Origin: Tubulanus polymorphus
Taxonomy: Eukaryota; Nemertea; Palaeonemertea; Tubulaniformes; Tubulanidae
Assembly (NCBI RefSeq): GCF_964204645.1
Contig: NC_134034.1
Location: forward strand, 1,610,001-1,674,000
Direction of reading: 5' to 3'
Length of the DNA stretch: 64,000 bases
Part shown: positions 46,471-56,049 of the stretch, piece after piece
Layout: each line of letters opens with the position of its first letter
Numbering within the stretch: the stretch's first letter is position 1
Made by a program: the position numbers and the translations under genes
The notes under the pieces: model-generated
Seen by the model: the letters and a program-made list of their open reading frames with translations, nothing else
Database searches by the model: none
Told to the model about the DNA's origin: nothing

Positions 46471-47099
46471 TCTGTCACTGATCGCATCGAACAGACGACC
46501 AAAATTCTACGTGCATCGATGCAACAAAAGTATACTATGAATTATCAAATGATATGAATTGTAAATTCCGTGTAAAACGCTGCAATGAATGCACAGTGAC
46601 TTAATACTTAATATCAATTCTAGTTTATCTTCCTGGTTATTGGATACATTGTTCTATCAAAGCCGCCCCAAATTTCTGAACATTTCTACCTAGGGCTTCT
46701 AATCTATACATGCATGCATTTCGGGGTTTTGTCGATACCCGGAACCATCCTCAATATTCAAAGGTACCGTAATCAAGCCGGTTGCTTATTTCAACAACAT
46801 AAAGCTACGAACACGAGGTGGAAATTTTGCCGCCTAATTTGAAAAAAAAGCGAATTAAGCGAAACGATTTTTCACAAAAACAGAATAATTATGAGTTCAT
46901 GGATTTTTAACAGGACCATGATGAACCATGATGTACCGCGCGAGGAGACCACTATCCCAACATTCTAAACAATACCCTCTCTACAGATCCGCCAGTCTCA
47001 CGGTGTTATCACGTTAGAATCCCCGAGACAACATCTGAAATATACTGAGTATCGCAGAAACTTATACTCGATATGTCTACACCAAAATCAAACTGCAAA

Positions 47100-47730
47100 A
47101 ACATTCATTTTAAGGTTGAATTTATTTTTACTCGAACAAAATGACAAATCGATTCTGGAATTCTTGGCTAACATGAATTGATCCCTTATTCATATACAAA
47201 ACAGTTCAAGAGCGGGCCTAGTTTATACCCGAATATAGTTATTACATACAATATGATAAACTTGAACATATCTCACTCATAATTCACCTTTACGTCGCAT
47301 TTACAAATTATTATTTCGAATTAAAATACCTGAATCTAACACACAAAATTTATGCACAAACACTCATTTCAACTACGGCAAAATTTGTTGATTTATTTTT
47401 ACTCGAATACACGTGAACAAAATGACAAATCAAATATTCCTTGGCTTACATAACTTAATATATTATCTATAATATATTACATCTTAATATTATTAATATA
47501 ATATCATTATCATTATAATATTATTAGTATTATATCTTAATATATTACAAGCACTTCAAGGGTGGACCTACTAGTTTAAACTGGAGTAATTAATGCCGAA
47601 ATGAGATATTTGACAAATTATAAAAAATAACTGAAGTACACTTATAATCAGCTCATTATAGATCGCATTTACAAGATAGAATATTTTGAATTTAGAAATT
47701 AAATACATCGAACATTCAAAATGAATGTAA
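47100..47730. repeat. TLR 3'-flank repeat block downstream of TLR C
   Basis: Nearly base-for-base copy of 42540-43140, including the TAATATTATTA palindromic patch (47460-47545). It is followed by about 450 bp that match the 3' flank of TLR B, except for a segment near 47735-47860 absent there but resembling 38430-38600 near TLR A. Confidence 0.65.
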
Positions 47731-48198
47731 AACAATAATGATCTTTAAAGCAACTGTTTAGTGCGCGTGACAGGAATGACTGGTGAGTTTATAAGGTTAA
47801 CACGATAAATAACAAATGATTATTTTGAACAGATTATATTTCTTCAAATGGGTTTCAATCTGGACCGTGTTTAATACAGAGTTATATATGTTATATCGTG
47901 AATTAGATTTTACACAGTTTTTTAGAATTAATGTATTTTTAATGAAAAGTCGGACAATCTGATTACCAACGCATGATCATAAAATATGTATTTGTCTGTG
48001 ATGTCTGGCTTTAGTGTTGCCAAAAAATCCGGGTGAAGCGTTGAAAATCAGTTTTATTTGTTAAGGAGGCAAAGGTCTGAGGGGATGGGAATTTACCGCT
48101 ATGTGCACACGTTGAGATAGGGGGTCCTCCCTATTTTAAGATACAAAAAAAGAAATAGGGGTCCATACTCGGTATATCAGGCGAGTAGCTTTGATAGA

Positions 48199-51053
48199 TT
48201 AGCGGTTAGATCGATACATATTAGCTGGTTGTATGAATTTTCTCTGTTTACCGATCAGGGTAAGGCGAACCTTTTTCCAAAACGTAGAACGGGCTTTATC
48301 GTCTCGCGGGTATTTCATGTAAACAACATTTGAAATGATCGTCCGCAAGGATTCGGGCATGCGCGATTCGGGTATATGATCGATATCGAGCACGAGTATG
48401 ATGTTATTGCCCTCCTCGACGCACCGGTTTGCCGCCATGCTTATTACAAATTCTACCCATCTTTCCTCGATGAATGATTCGGTCAACAAAAACACGACCC
48501 ACCGAGACCCGTAAATAGCGTCGATATTGTTCTGTTGTATGTAGCCACCGATTGTAAAGTCTCGAAACTCGATGCAAAACTTCGAAGCGAAATCTTTGGA
48601 TTTTTCTATTTCGGGTATGAAATCCAAATAGACAAATTGAAGGTCTTCCATGCTATGACTCAGAAATCCGTCAAATTTCATATCATCAGAACGGCTTACC
48701 GTCGCTATACGTAATAGTTTCGGTAGAAATCGATTGATTTTTACCATCCACCAATAGTAAATTTGCCATTTCTTTTTGGCGACAATTCGCCCAATAGCTA
48801 TAATAATAACAGTGACGCAAATAGTTGAAAGAGAAATGACTACATCTTTGTGGTTGTCACATTCTATCCAATGTAACTGAAAATCTGCGATAGCAACTCC
48901 GGATAGTTTTCTTGGTGAAGTACATAGGAGTTTGAACGTGGTCTTTTTGTGTAAGATTGCTGCTACTAAGTATTCAAATGAGCAAAAATTGTTTGTTCGA
49001 TGACTATTCAACTCTTTTAGCCAATTTCGCAATTTTCTCAGTTGACAATCGCATTCAAATGTATTACCGAGAAGAAAAATGGATCTAAAATGTCTTAAAT
49101 TAATTATTTCATCAGGATCGAACGTTTTTAGTTGATTCGATGCTAAATTCAAAACGCGTAGGTTCGTTAATGGTTTTAACAGACCTGGCTGAATCGTGGA
49201 CAGTCTGTTATACTTTAGGCTCAAATCCTGTAATCTAGGGGTCGATTCAAACGTGTTTCTATCCAAATGTCTAATTCCATTACTGGAGAGATCGAGTGTT
49301 TCTACTGAAGGAACTCTGCTTAGAATATGATGGATCACATGACTTGGACATTCACCAATAATCGTCCCAGTAAGTCGCAGATATACGAGTTTATAAAACG
49401 TCTTATTCCACATAAGGCTTTCACACGCGTTATGAAACATTAGTTTGTTTAAATAATAATTAAACGGTCCTGCAAGATTGTTTATTCCGATTAAATCCAT
49501 AGATTCAGGTAACAAATCAAATGACTTCAGGCATAACATTGCGGCAGGACTATCTAATGTAATCACTAATTTTTGCAACTGCCGCAGGTTCTTTATGTCC
49601 TCCCTCAAATAAAAAACTCTCTCGAGGGAACCGGGTAGGCCACTATGATCCCCACACGGTGATTCAGTGGGAACCAGTCCAATAATACATGTGATATCTA
49701 ATTCTGTCAGTGTGTTATTTATGGCAAATGATGTGCGACTATCGAAGCACGTTAAACCGTGTGAACTATGTGCGTTAAATACTTTTAGTTTTGGGCTGGA
49801 AATTATGATTTCTGTGAGATTCAAATTGTGGATGTTGTTCAATACCAAGGATATCTCCTGAAGATTAACGAGTCCTTTGAATTGATGCTTTCGAAAATTC
49901 GTTTTGCAATAGTTCATCTGCAGGATTTCTAAACTTTTAAACCCATAAAAAAAGCCTATATCTATTTCAGGTATCCGATTATACCTTAGACTTAAAATCT
50001 TTAAGTTCTGTACAGGTAGATATTTCGATATTGAAGCGGTCAAAGAAATTGGTTCAAAATGCCACGCTCCTCGTAATTGTAACTCTTCTAAGAAAGCGCA
50101 ATTTTGCAAAGAATGAAATAATTTGTGAATATCTTTGACAGTATGCTTGGTAGGACACACCTTTCTTACCAATAATGTAATAGTTTTGAATAACAGAAAA
50201 AAGTTGTAAACGAACGTTTTCAGATGCTTGTTCTTCATGAGAGCCTGTTTGCCAATAAACCGTACTGGATTACATGAAACATCGAGCAATATCAGATTCG
50301 GTAGATAATGAAGTGATTTGCGTCCCACCAGTGAACTCAGTGCGTTTTCCCGTAATCCTAGCCCATCCAATCTCGGTAATCGACGGAACGGTTTTATGCT
50401 CTTTATCCTATTCTGCGACAAGTCAAGAATGTTTATGTTATTCTTTATTCGGGGGAACTTCGTGAGTCCTTTATTCCTGCAGTTAGCGATACCATGTCTG
50501 AAAATATATTTTCAGGTGCAAATGTTACGCAAGAAAAGTATCTTTTAAATCGAATTGAATGAATTGCTGTGAATCAAATTGCGTTGCTCATATCATTAAT
50601 ATACGTACTAGGGATGGGCTAGCTCGGGGTTTCGGGCCCGTTTCTCTCTAATTGAATCTGCCGTTTATCCTTGCGGGGGGTTTTTCAACACTAAGTATTC
50701 TGTTCAACACTAAGTATTCTGACCCATAAGCTTCGTCTTTACATTTCTCCGATATAGAATGGTTATAGATATCAAACTTACCCGCGTTGATAATAACAGC
50801 GACACACCGACGGGCAACCGTAGTAAAAGCGTCTGCTGAGGATATCGTCGCGTCGGTTTGGACGCCGCTTATCGTCGACTATTCCAGAGTACAGCATCAT
50901 ACTACCGTCGAGTGACCGATATTTCTGATAATCCAGTAAATTACTTTCTGAACTCCAAGGCGTTCTTTCGATTTCATCGATAATTTCCGATACGATACCA
51001 CGGCGGTACAGCAGTATCGCAACCACGAGAATTAGAAGTTTAGACGCGGCCAT
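48199..51053 (-). CDS. Toll-like receptor C (diverged ectodomain, conserved TIR)
   Basis: Exons 51053-50782 and 50497-48199 (minus), phase 2 (GG/GTAAGT; TTCAG acceptor), 856 residues. I start at MAASKLLILVVAILLY, which aligns with the A and B signal peptides; the frame is open further upstream. N-cap halves CPSVCRCYY and GIANCRNKGLTKFP are joined by the intron, as in A and B. The LRRs differ at many positions (LRENALSSLVGRKSLHYLPN; a longer insert at GDHSGLPGSLERVF), and the LRRCT centre is unrelated (NSHRTNNFCSFEYL). The stretch LLKPLTNLRVLNLASNQLKT onward and the whole membrane-TIR part are almost unchanged. TIR motifs are FDGFLSHSMED, FRDFTIGG and FW. Confidence 0.9.
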
Positions 51054-52023
51054 TTTCTTCAGTCTGTCACTGATCACCAAACAGACGACAGTGATAACGT
51101 GTACAAGGATCCAATGACTGTATACAGTGAAATATGAAATATGAAATATCAATCTAAGCAAACTTCCTTCTCTTTCTTATCTTTATCGTTTTTTTTTTGT
51201 TATGCTTTGAAATAATGAGTCAAGGTCGAATATCGAAACTAAAGCTTCCTGCTTGTGTTGGTAGATTTCTTCACCATTAGGCACCTGTAATTTGTGAATG
51301 CAGTTATCAATATTTTCCAATACTGGGAGTTTAATATCCCAATAATGCAATAAAGAAGTTTCCAGTTTCTAGGCGCCATTTTGTGGCGGTCCCTCGAGGT
51401 CCCCATTGTTGCGATGATTTGCGCTCATTTTTAAAACATAAGTTTAGATTGAATATCATATAGTTCTGCAGTCCCTTGCTCGACGAAATCAATTTACACA
51501 CCATTTTAAAGGAAATGAAATGCAGATATTTGCTGGCGATTCTTGGAACTCAGAGTTAAATCTTAACTTTTACTGTGGAACTCGTGGAGATCGAGGATCA
51601 TATTATCTTATTTTTAATGTGGCCCGAAGCTACGAGAAGATTGCTCGTAGCCCGAATCAGCCACTGACGACACTATAAGTATCACCTGACGCGTTGCTAC
51701 CTGGAGGCGCCTTGCTGTCTAAATAAAGTGTCGGGCCGAGTCGTTTTCAATGGGGATTAATTACCGTTAGATCAAGGACGCATAAACTAGTTCATAAGTC
51801 CATCAATCATAGTTGCTTCTATTCATACTGCGCATCTAACAAGGCCAGAAGCACTTGAATATGACCCACATCTAAAACGTATAGCATCATTCCTCCGCTC
51901 TCCTTACAAAATACTGAGACCCCATTAGTACTAGTGTAGTCGTAGTATAGTGTAGTATAAAACGGGTCTTGCTCAGTGAAGCAACGGATATCACTCGATT
52001 CACATCCACACTACAAGCTGAAG
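51054..52023. other. interval between TLR C and the transposase
   Basis: No exon recognised. Near 51540-51605 is a fragment of a dispersed family also seen at 27090-27200 (GAGTTAAATCTTAA, ACTGTGGAACTC, GGATCATAT). I could not find a clear TTAA-flanked inverted terminal repeat for the piggyBac element here. Confidence 0.4.
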
Positions 52024-54072
52024 ATGAGCGGTTTAACTAGTGAAAAGGTACGCGATTTAATGCAAAACTTTACATATGATGAAGAGACAGAAGCTGAGAC
52101 GGATAGTGATGATGATGATGATTATAACAACAGTTACTCGTCAGACGCCAGTGAATCAATATCGGATTATTCTGATGTTGAATTCGATGATGAAATGTCG
52201 TCTGCCTGTGACGCAGCAGGGCGCGGTTGTCTCGATGGTTCAGACGATATCGAGATGTCGTCTGCTGGTGACGCAGCTCGAAACCGCAGTCGCAGTCCTC
52301 TCGGTCGTGGTCCTGGTTGTCGTCCAGGTCGTCGTCCGTTAACTGTTGTAAACTCCCAGCGGTCCGCTTCCGCCGTAGCGCGAGGGCGCGGCCGTACTCG
52401 TGGGCGTGGTCGTCCTCATGGTCACCACCCCGGCGCCCCGAAACAAACCGCTACTGATTGGGTGGATGTCTCCGAAGAAGATCCAGGACCGCGCGGAATT
52501 CGGTTCACGCCCCGAGGTCAACCGGGCCCGAATTTGACGGAAGATTTCGACGAGGACAGCCCGGCGCTCGAGTTTTTCAAATTGCTTTTCACCGATGAAA
52601 TTATCGAAGGAATCGTTAAAGAAATAAACCGTTACGCGGATGAGAAAATTAAATCTCGCGAACTGAAGCCGAGATCCCGCTTACAAGAGTGGACGCCGGT
52701 TACAACAGAAGAGTTCCAGCGATTCTTGGGAATTTTGATTAATATGGGTATAATTCGTTTGCCCACTGTGTCCATGTACTGGTCCATTCGATGGATCGGT
52801 AGTGTACCGTTTTTCCGTGATGCGATGACTGCCAACCGTTTCGCGCTACTGTACCACACGGTGCTTCACGTGTGCCACAGCGACCCCGATAAACCGAACC
52901 CAACGCGTGGTCATAAAATAACACCGTTTATGGACCGCCTCTCCACCAACTACCGGCGATATTACAATCCGTACTGCGAAATATCTATGGATGAATCCAT
53001 GATCGGCTACAAAGGGCGCGTCTCATTCAAACAGTACTGTCCCAGGAAGCCGAAGAAATGGGGTTTGATAGCTAGAACTGTTGCCTGTCCGCACACGGGT
53101 TACCTGTTAAACGCGAAACTCTACTGCGGGCGCGACGACGAACAGGAAGTCGAAGAAGGTTTATCAGTAACCGGGCAAACAGTTCTAGACGTGGTGAAAC
53201 CATTCGCCAACCGCGGACATCATCTTTACTGCGATCGTCTTTACAGTAGTATTCCACTAGCGCTGAGTTTGTACGATAAGAAATTCCACTATACGGGCAC
53301 CATTCAACTCAATAGAGTCGGGATTCCGAGTATGTTGAAATATACGGGTCGCATGAGATCGGGAGACGTCTGCGCGTACCGGAACGGGAACGTATTGATT
53401 TTAAACTGGTACGACAAGAGAGTCGTCTCGATGATTAGCACGTTCGGAAAAGGGAACGAGAAAGACCTCGTCATCGGTCGCGGTAATAACCCGGAGAAAC
53501 CCGTCGATAGTACACAGTCGACGGAGGAACCCGCCTGCGGTACACAGCCGGAGAAACCCGTCTATAAACCATCAATCGTCTGCGATTATAACCGACACAT
53601 GTCCGGGGTCGACTTACACGACCAGCTCAATAAATACTACGACAGCAGTAGAAAATCTTTCCGCTGGTGGAAGAAAGTATTTTTCTGGATGTTGGAAAGT
53701 TGTATCACGAACGCTTACATTTTGAAGAAGCTTCGCGTCGGCGCTGCGGGCGGCGACGTCAAGAGATTTAGTCTGTTGAAATTCCGCCAGGAACTGGTCG
53801 AGCAACTTGTGCCGTCTGCCGACGATACACCGCGAAGGAAAATAGGACGACCTTCGTTAGGACCGCCAGACGAACGGCTCAACGGACTTTTCCATATTTT
53901 GAAGAAGCGTAACGGGGCTAAGGACTGCAAGGTGTGCAGTTACCGGGCAACTGGTAACAGAGCAACGACTGTGTACTTCTGCGATACTTGTACTGACAAA
54001 CCGTCCCTGCACAAAATCGACTGTTTTGAACGGTATCACACTAAACAGAATTATAGGAACAAATACCGTTAA
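52024..54072 (+). CDS. piggyBac-type transposase (intact ORF)
   Basis: A 682-residue ORF from the ATG at 52024 (the frame opens 48 bp earlier without ATG). The N-terminus is acidic (an Asp-rich run and repeats of DDEMSSACDAAGRG type) followed by an Arg/Gly-rich segment (GRGRTRGRGRP). The catalytic core has the piggyBac triad: Asp 323 in SMDESMIGYKGR, Asp 404 in YCDRLYSS, and Asp 530 in YNRHMSGVDLHDQ with the further Asp 533. The C-terminus carries a cysteine-rich CKVCSY...CDTC...C zinc-binding domain, as in active elements. piggyBac enzymes excise precisely at TTAA. The frame has no stops or shifts. Either the insertion is recent or the gene is kept by selection as a domesticated PGBD-like gene. 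Confidence 0.9.
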   Translation: MSGLTSEKVRDLMQNFTYDEETEAETDSDDDDDYNNSYSSDASESISDYSDVEFDDEMSSACDAAGRGCLDGSDDIEMSSAGDAARNRSRSPLGRGPGCRPGRRPLTVVNSQRSASAVARGRGRTRGRGRPHGHHPGAPKQTATDWVDVSEEDPGPRGIRFTPRGQPGPNLTEDFDEDSPALEFFKLLFTDEIIEGIVKEINRYADEKIKSRELKPRSRLQEWTPVTTEEFQRFLGILINMGIIRLPTVSMYWSIRWIGSVPFFRDAMTANRFALLYHTVLHVCHSDPDKPNPTRGHKITPFMDRLSTNYRRYYNPYCEISMDESMIGYKGRVSFKQYCPRKPKKWGLIARTVACPHTGYLLNAKLYCGRDDEQEVEEGLSVTGQTVLDVVKPFANRGHHLYCDRLYSSIPLALSLYDKKFHYTGTIQLNRVGIPSMLKYTGRMRSGDVCAYRNGNVLILNWYDKRVVSMISTFGKGNEKDLVIGRGNNPEKPVDSTQSTEEPACGTQPEKPVYKPSIVCDYNRHMSGVDLHDQLNKYYDSSRKSFRWWKKVFFWMLESCITNAYILKKLRVGAAGGDVKRFSLLKFRQELVEQLVPSADDTPRRKIGRPSLGPPDERLNGLFHILKKRNGAKDCKVCSYRATGNRATTVYFCDTCTDKPSLHKIDCFERYHTKQNYRNKYR

Positions 54073-54266
54073 GCTTAACAAGACGAAGAGATACCGTGTT
54101 TCTCTGCTTAGTTTAAAAGTTGACCCGGCCGCACTTTTCAAAACCATGACCAAGCAAACAATAACAATGCTTATAGCAAAGAACTGATTACAAATTTCAA
54201 CGCAGATTACAAAATGACTCGGTCGATAGGAGAAACATGGTATCATTTTATGTTAGCCATTATACA

Positions 54267-54410
54267 CAGCAGAACCTTGTTACAACGAACACCAGGGCAC
54301 TAGAAAATCTTCGTTATATCCAGTATAAAAGTATTGTCGTATTTGGTACGAAATTCTAAGTTTAACCGATAAATCGTAGTATCCGAGTTCGTTATAACGA
54401 GGTTCCGCTG
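54267..54410. mobile_element. 144-bp MITE, same TIR family as 24425
   Basis: The left end CAGCAGAACCTTGTTACAAC and the reverse complement of the right end, CAGCGGAACCTCGTTATAAC, both continuing GAAC, are inverted repeats of 24 bp with three mismatches. The interior is non-coding. It lies about 200 bp after the transposase stop but lacks TTAA ends, so it is not the piggyBac terminus. Confidence 0.65.
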
Positions 54411-54729
54411 CGGCGCTGTTGACATCCAGCGCGCTCAGCAATATTCTGAGTAGAAGAATGAATCCCGTGCCGACTAATAACAATACAATGCTTGTAACTT
54501 AGAACTTATAACTTACTTTGTTGATGACTATTTTGTGTGTATTTTGTCAATATATCTTCATATCATCATACTGATGTATTGTATACAGTATTGAAAATCG
54601 TGCTTCTAATTCTTTATCATTATCTTATCGTTTTTGGTGAACTTTTAGCACAGACTAGTCTAGACTTGGGGGGGGGGGGAGTCCTCTCAATAAATCACAT
54701 TGTGTTTTGATGTTCACTGAATATGATGT

Positions 54730-55725
54730 ACCGCGGTACGTGGTAGATATCTGTTGAGAAATAATATGTACATATATGAAATGTTTAATTGTCTGTGATG
54801 TCTTTTTATTAGGGAGACAAAACTCTAATGGGTGGGGTGGGGTGGGGAGGAGAGTGGGGTTTCAATTAGGCCTACCAGATTCACCGACATGTGTTTAAAT
54901 AAAGGGACGTACTACTGGATATATAGTTGCCTTGTGAAGTGTTGGCAATCAGTTATCCTTATGATAAAGAAAAAGGTCCGAGAGGAATGAAGGGACTATT
55001 GGAGTGATGGGGTATATTCACCAAATTCACTGCTATGCACATGCGCTAGAATAGGGGGAGGGGTTATACTACCGGGTACATCGGGAGGGTAATGTTAATA
55101 GATTAGCGGTTAGATCGATACATATTAGCTGGTTGTATGAATTTTCTCTGTTTACCGATCAGGGTAAGGCGAACCTTTTTCCAAAACGTAGAACGGGCTT
55201 TATCGTCTCGCGGGTATTTCATGTAAACAACATTTGAAATGATCGTCCGCAAGGATTCGGGCATGCGCGATTCGGGTATATGATCGATATCGAGCACGAG
55301 TATGATGTTATTGCCCTCCTCGACGCACCGGTTTGCCGCCATGCTTATTACAAATTGCGCCCATCTTTCCTTGACGAATGATTCCGTCAACAGCGTCGAT
55401 ATTGTTCTGTAACATAGAACTATAAGCGAACGGGAAGGCCGACTCCTCAAAAATCCGCTAGGCACCGCTAGTAATCTTGTGTTTTGTTCAGCGCCCTCAC
55501 CGGTGGCGATATACAATAGATTTTGTAGACTGGTTGACGGTCTCTATTCATAATTTAGCGTTTTTCATATAATCGAAAATATTTCCGAGAACCTATCGTT
55601 TATCGCCACCGGTGAGAGCGCTGATCAATTTCGAAGATAGCAAAGGCAAATGTATAGTGACGTCACGGAGTTGGCCTTCCCTTTCGCTTATAGTTCTATG
55701 GTTGTATGTAGTGACCGATTGAGTC
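54730..55725 (-). pseudogene. Toll-like receptor remnant D (TIR end only), broken
   Basis: On the minus strand 55103-55392 encodes the last part of the TIR domain, almost identical to TLR A-C (TESFVKERWAQFVISMAANR, then CVEEGNNIILVLDIDHIPES and the FW box), ending at the same stop. Upstream of that a 29-bp deletion shifts the frame just after the TLLTESF-coding stretch. Homology then stops at a 288-bp foldback insertion (55413-55700) and resumes for about 20 bp (GTTGTATGTAGTGACCGATT). Boxes 1 and 2, membrane segment and ectodomain are gone. The 3' flank to about 54730 is a diverged copy of the TLR flank. Confidence 0.85.
55413..55700. mobile_element. 288-bp foldback/MITE inside TLR remnant D
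   Basis: The ends are 28-bp inverted repeats with one mismatch: CATAGAACTATAAGCGAACG on the left against CATAGAACTATAAGCGAAAG for the complement of the right, both continuing GGAAGGCC. A second nested inverted repeat lies inside: AGCGCCCTCACCGGTGGCGA against AGCGCTCTCACCGGTGGCGA. It interrupts sequence that is continuous in TLR A-C (GTTCTGTTGTATGTAG), proving insertion. No ORF. Confidence 0.85.
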
Positions 55726-56049
55726 ATCAGGTTCGTTCGAATCCCAGCCGAGGGAGGACGCGACGGAGTCTCACGATGTAATCAGGTTCTATTCCGGAGC
55801 TGGGCGATAAAAGGAGTTGTCATCAAGAAACAAAAATCAAAAACGGATAATGATTCTATTTAACTGTGATTCATATTTATTCCAATTTACTATCAGATAG
55901 ATGTAAAATTCAAATGATCGAACCAAACTTTCACAATATTTCTAAAAAAAAAAATCTTTCGTGTTTAAAGTGCTAATTTCAATTAATACTTAGCTACACA
56001 GAGGGCGCTACTAGAACACGTACTACGCGGATGCGATTGGTGTAGGATA

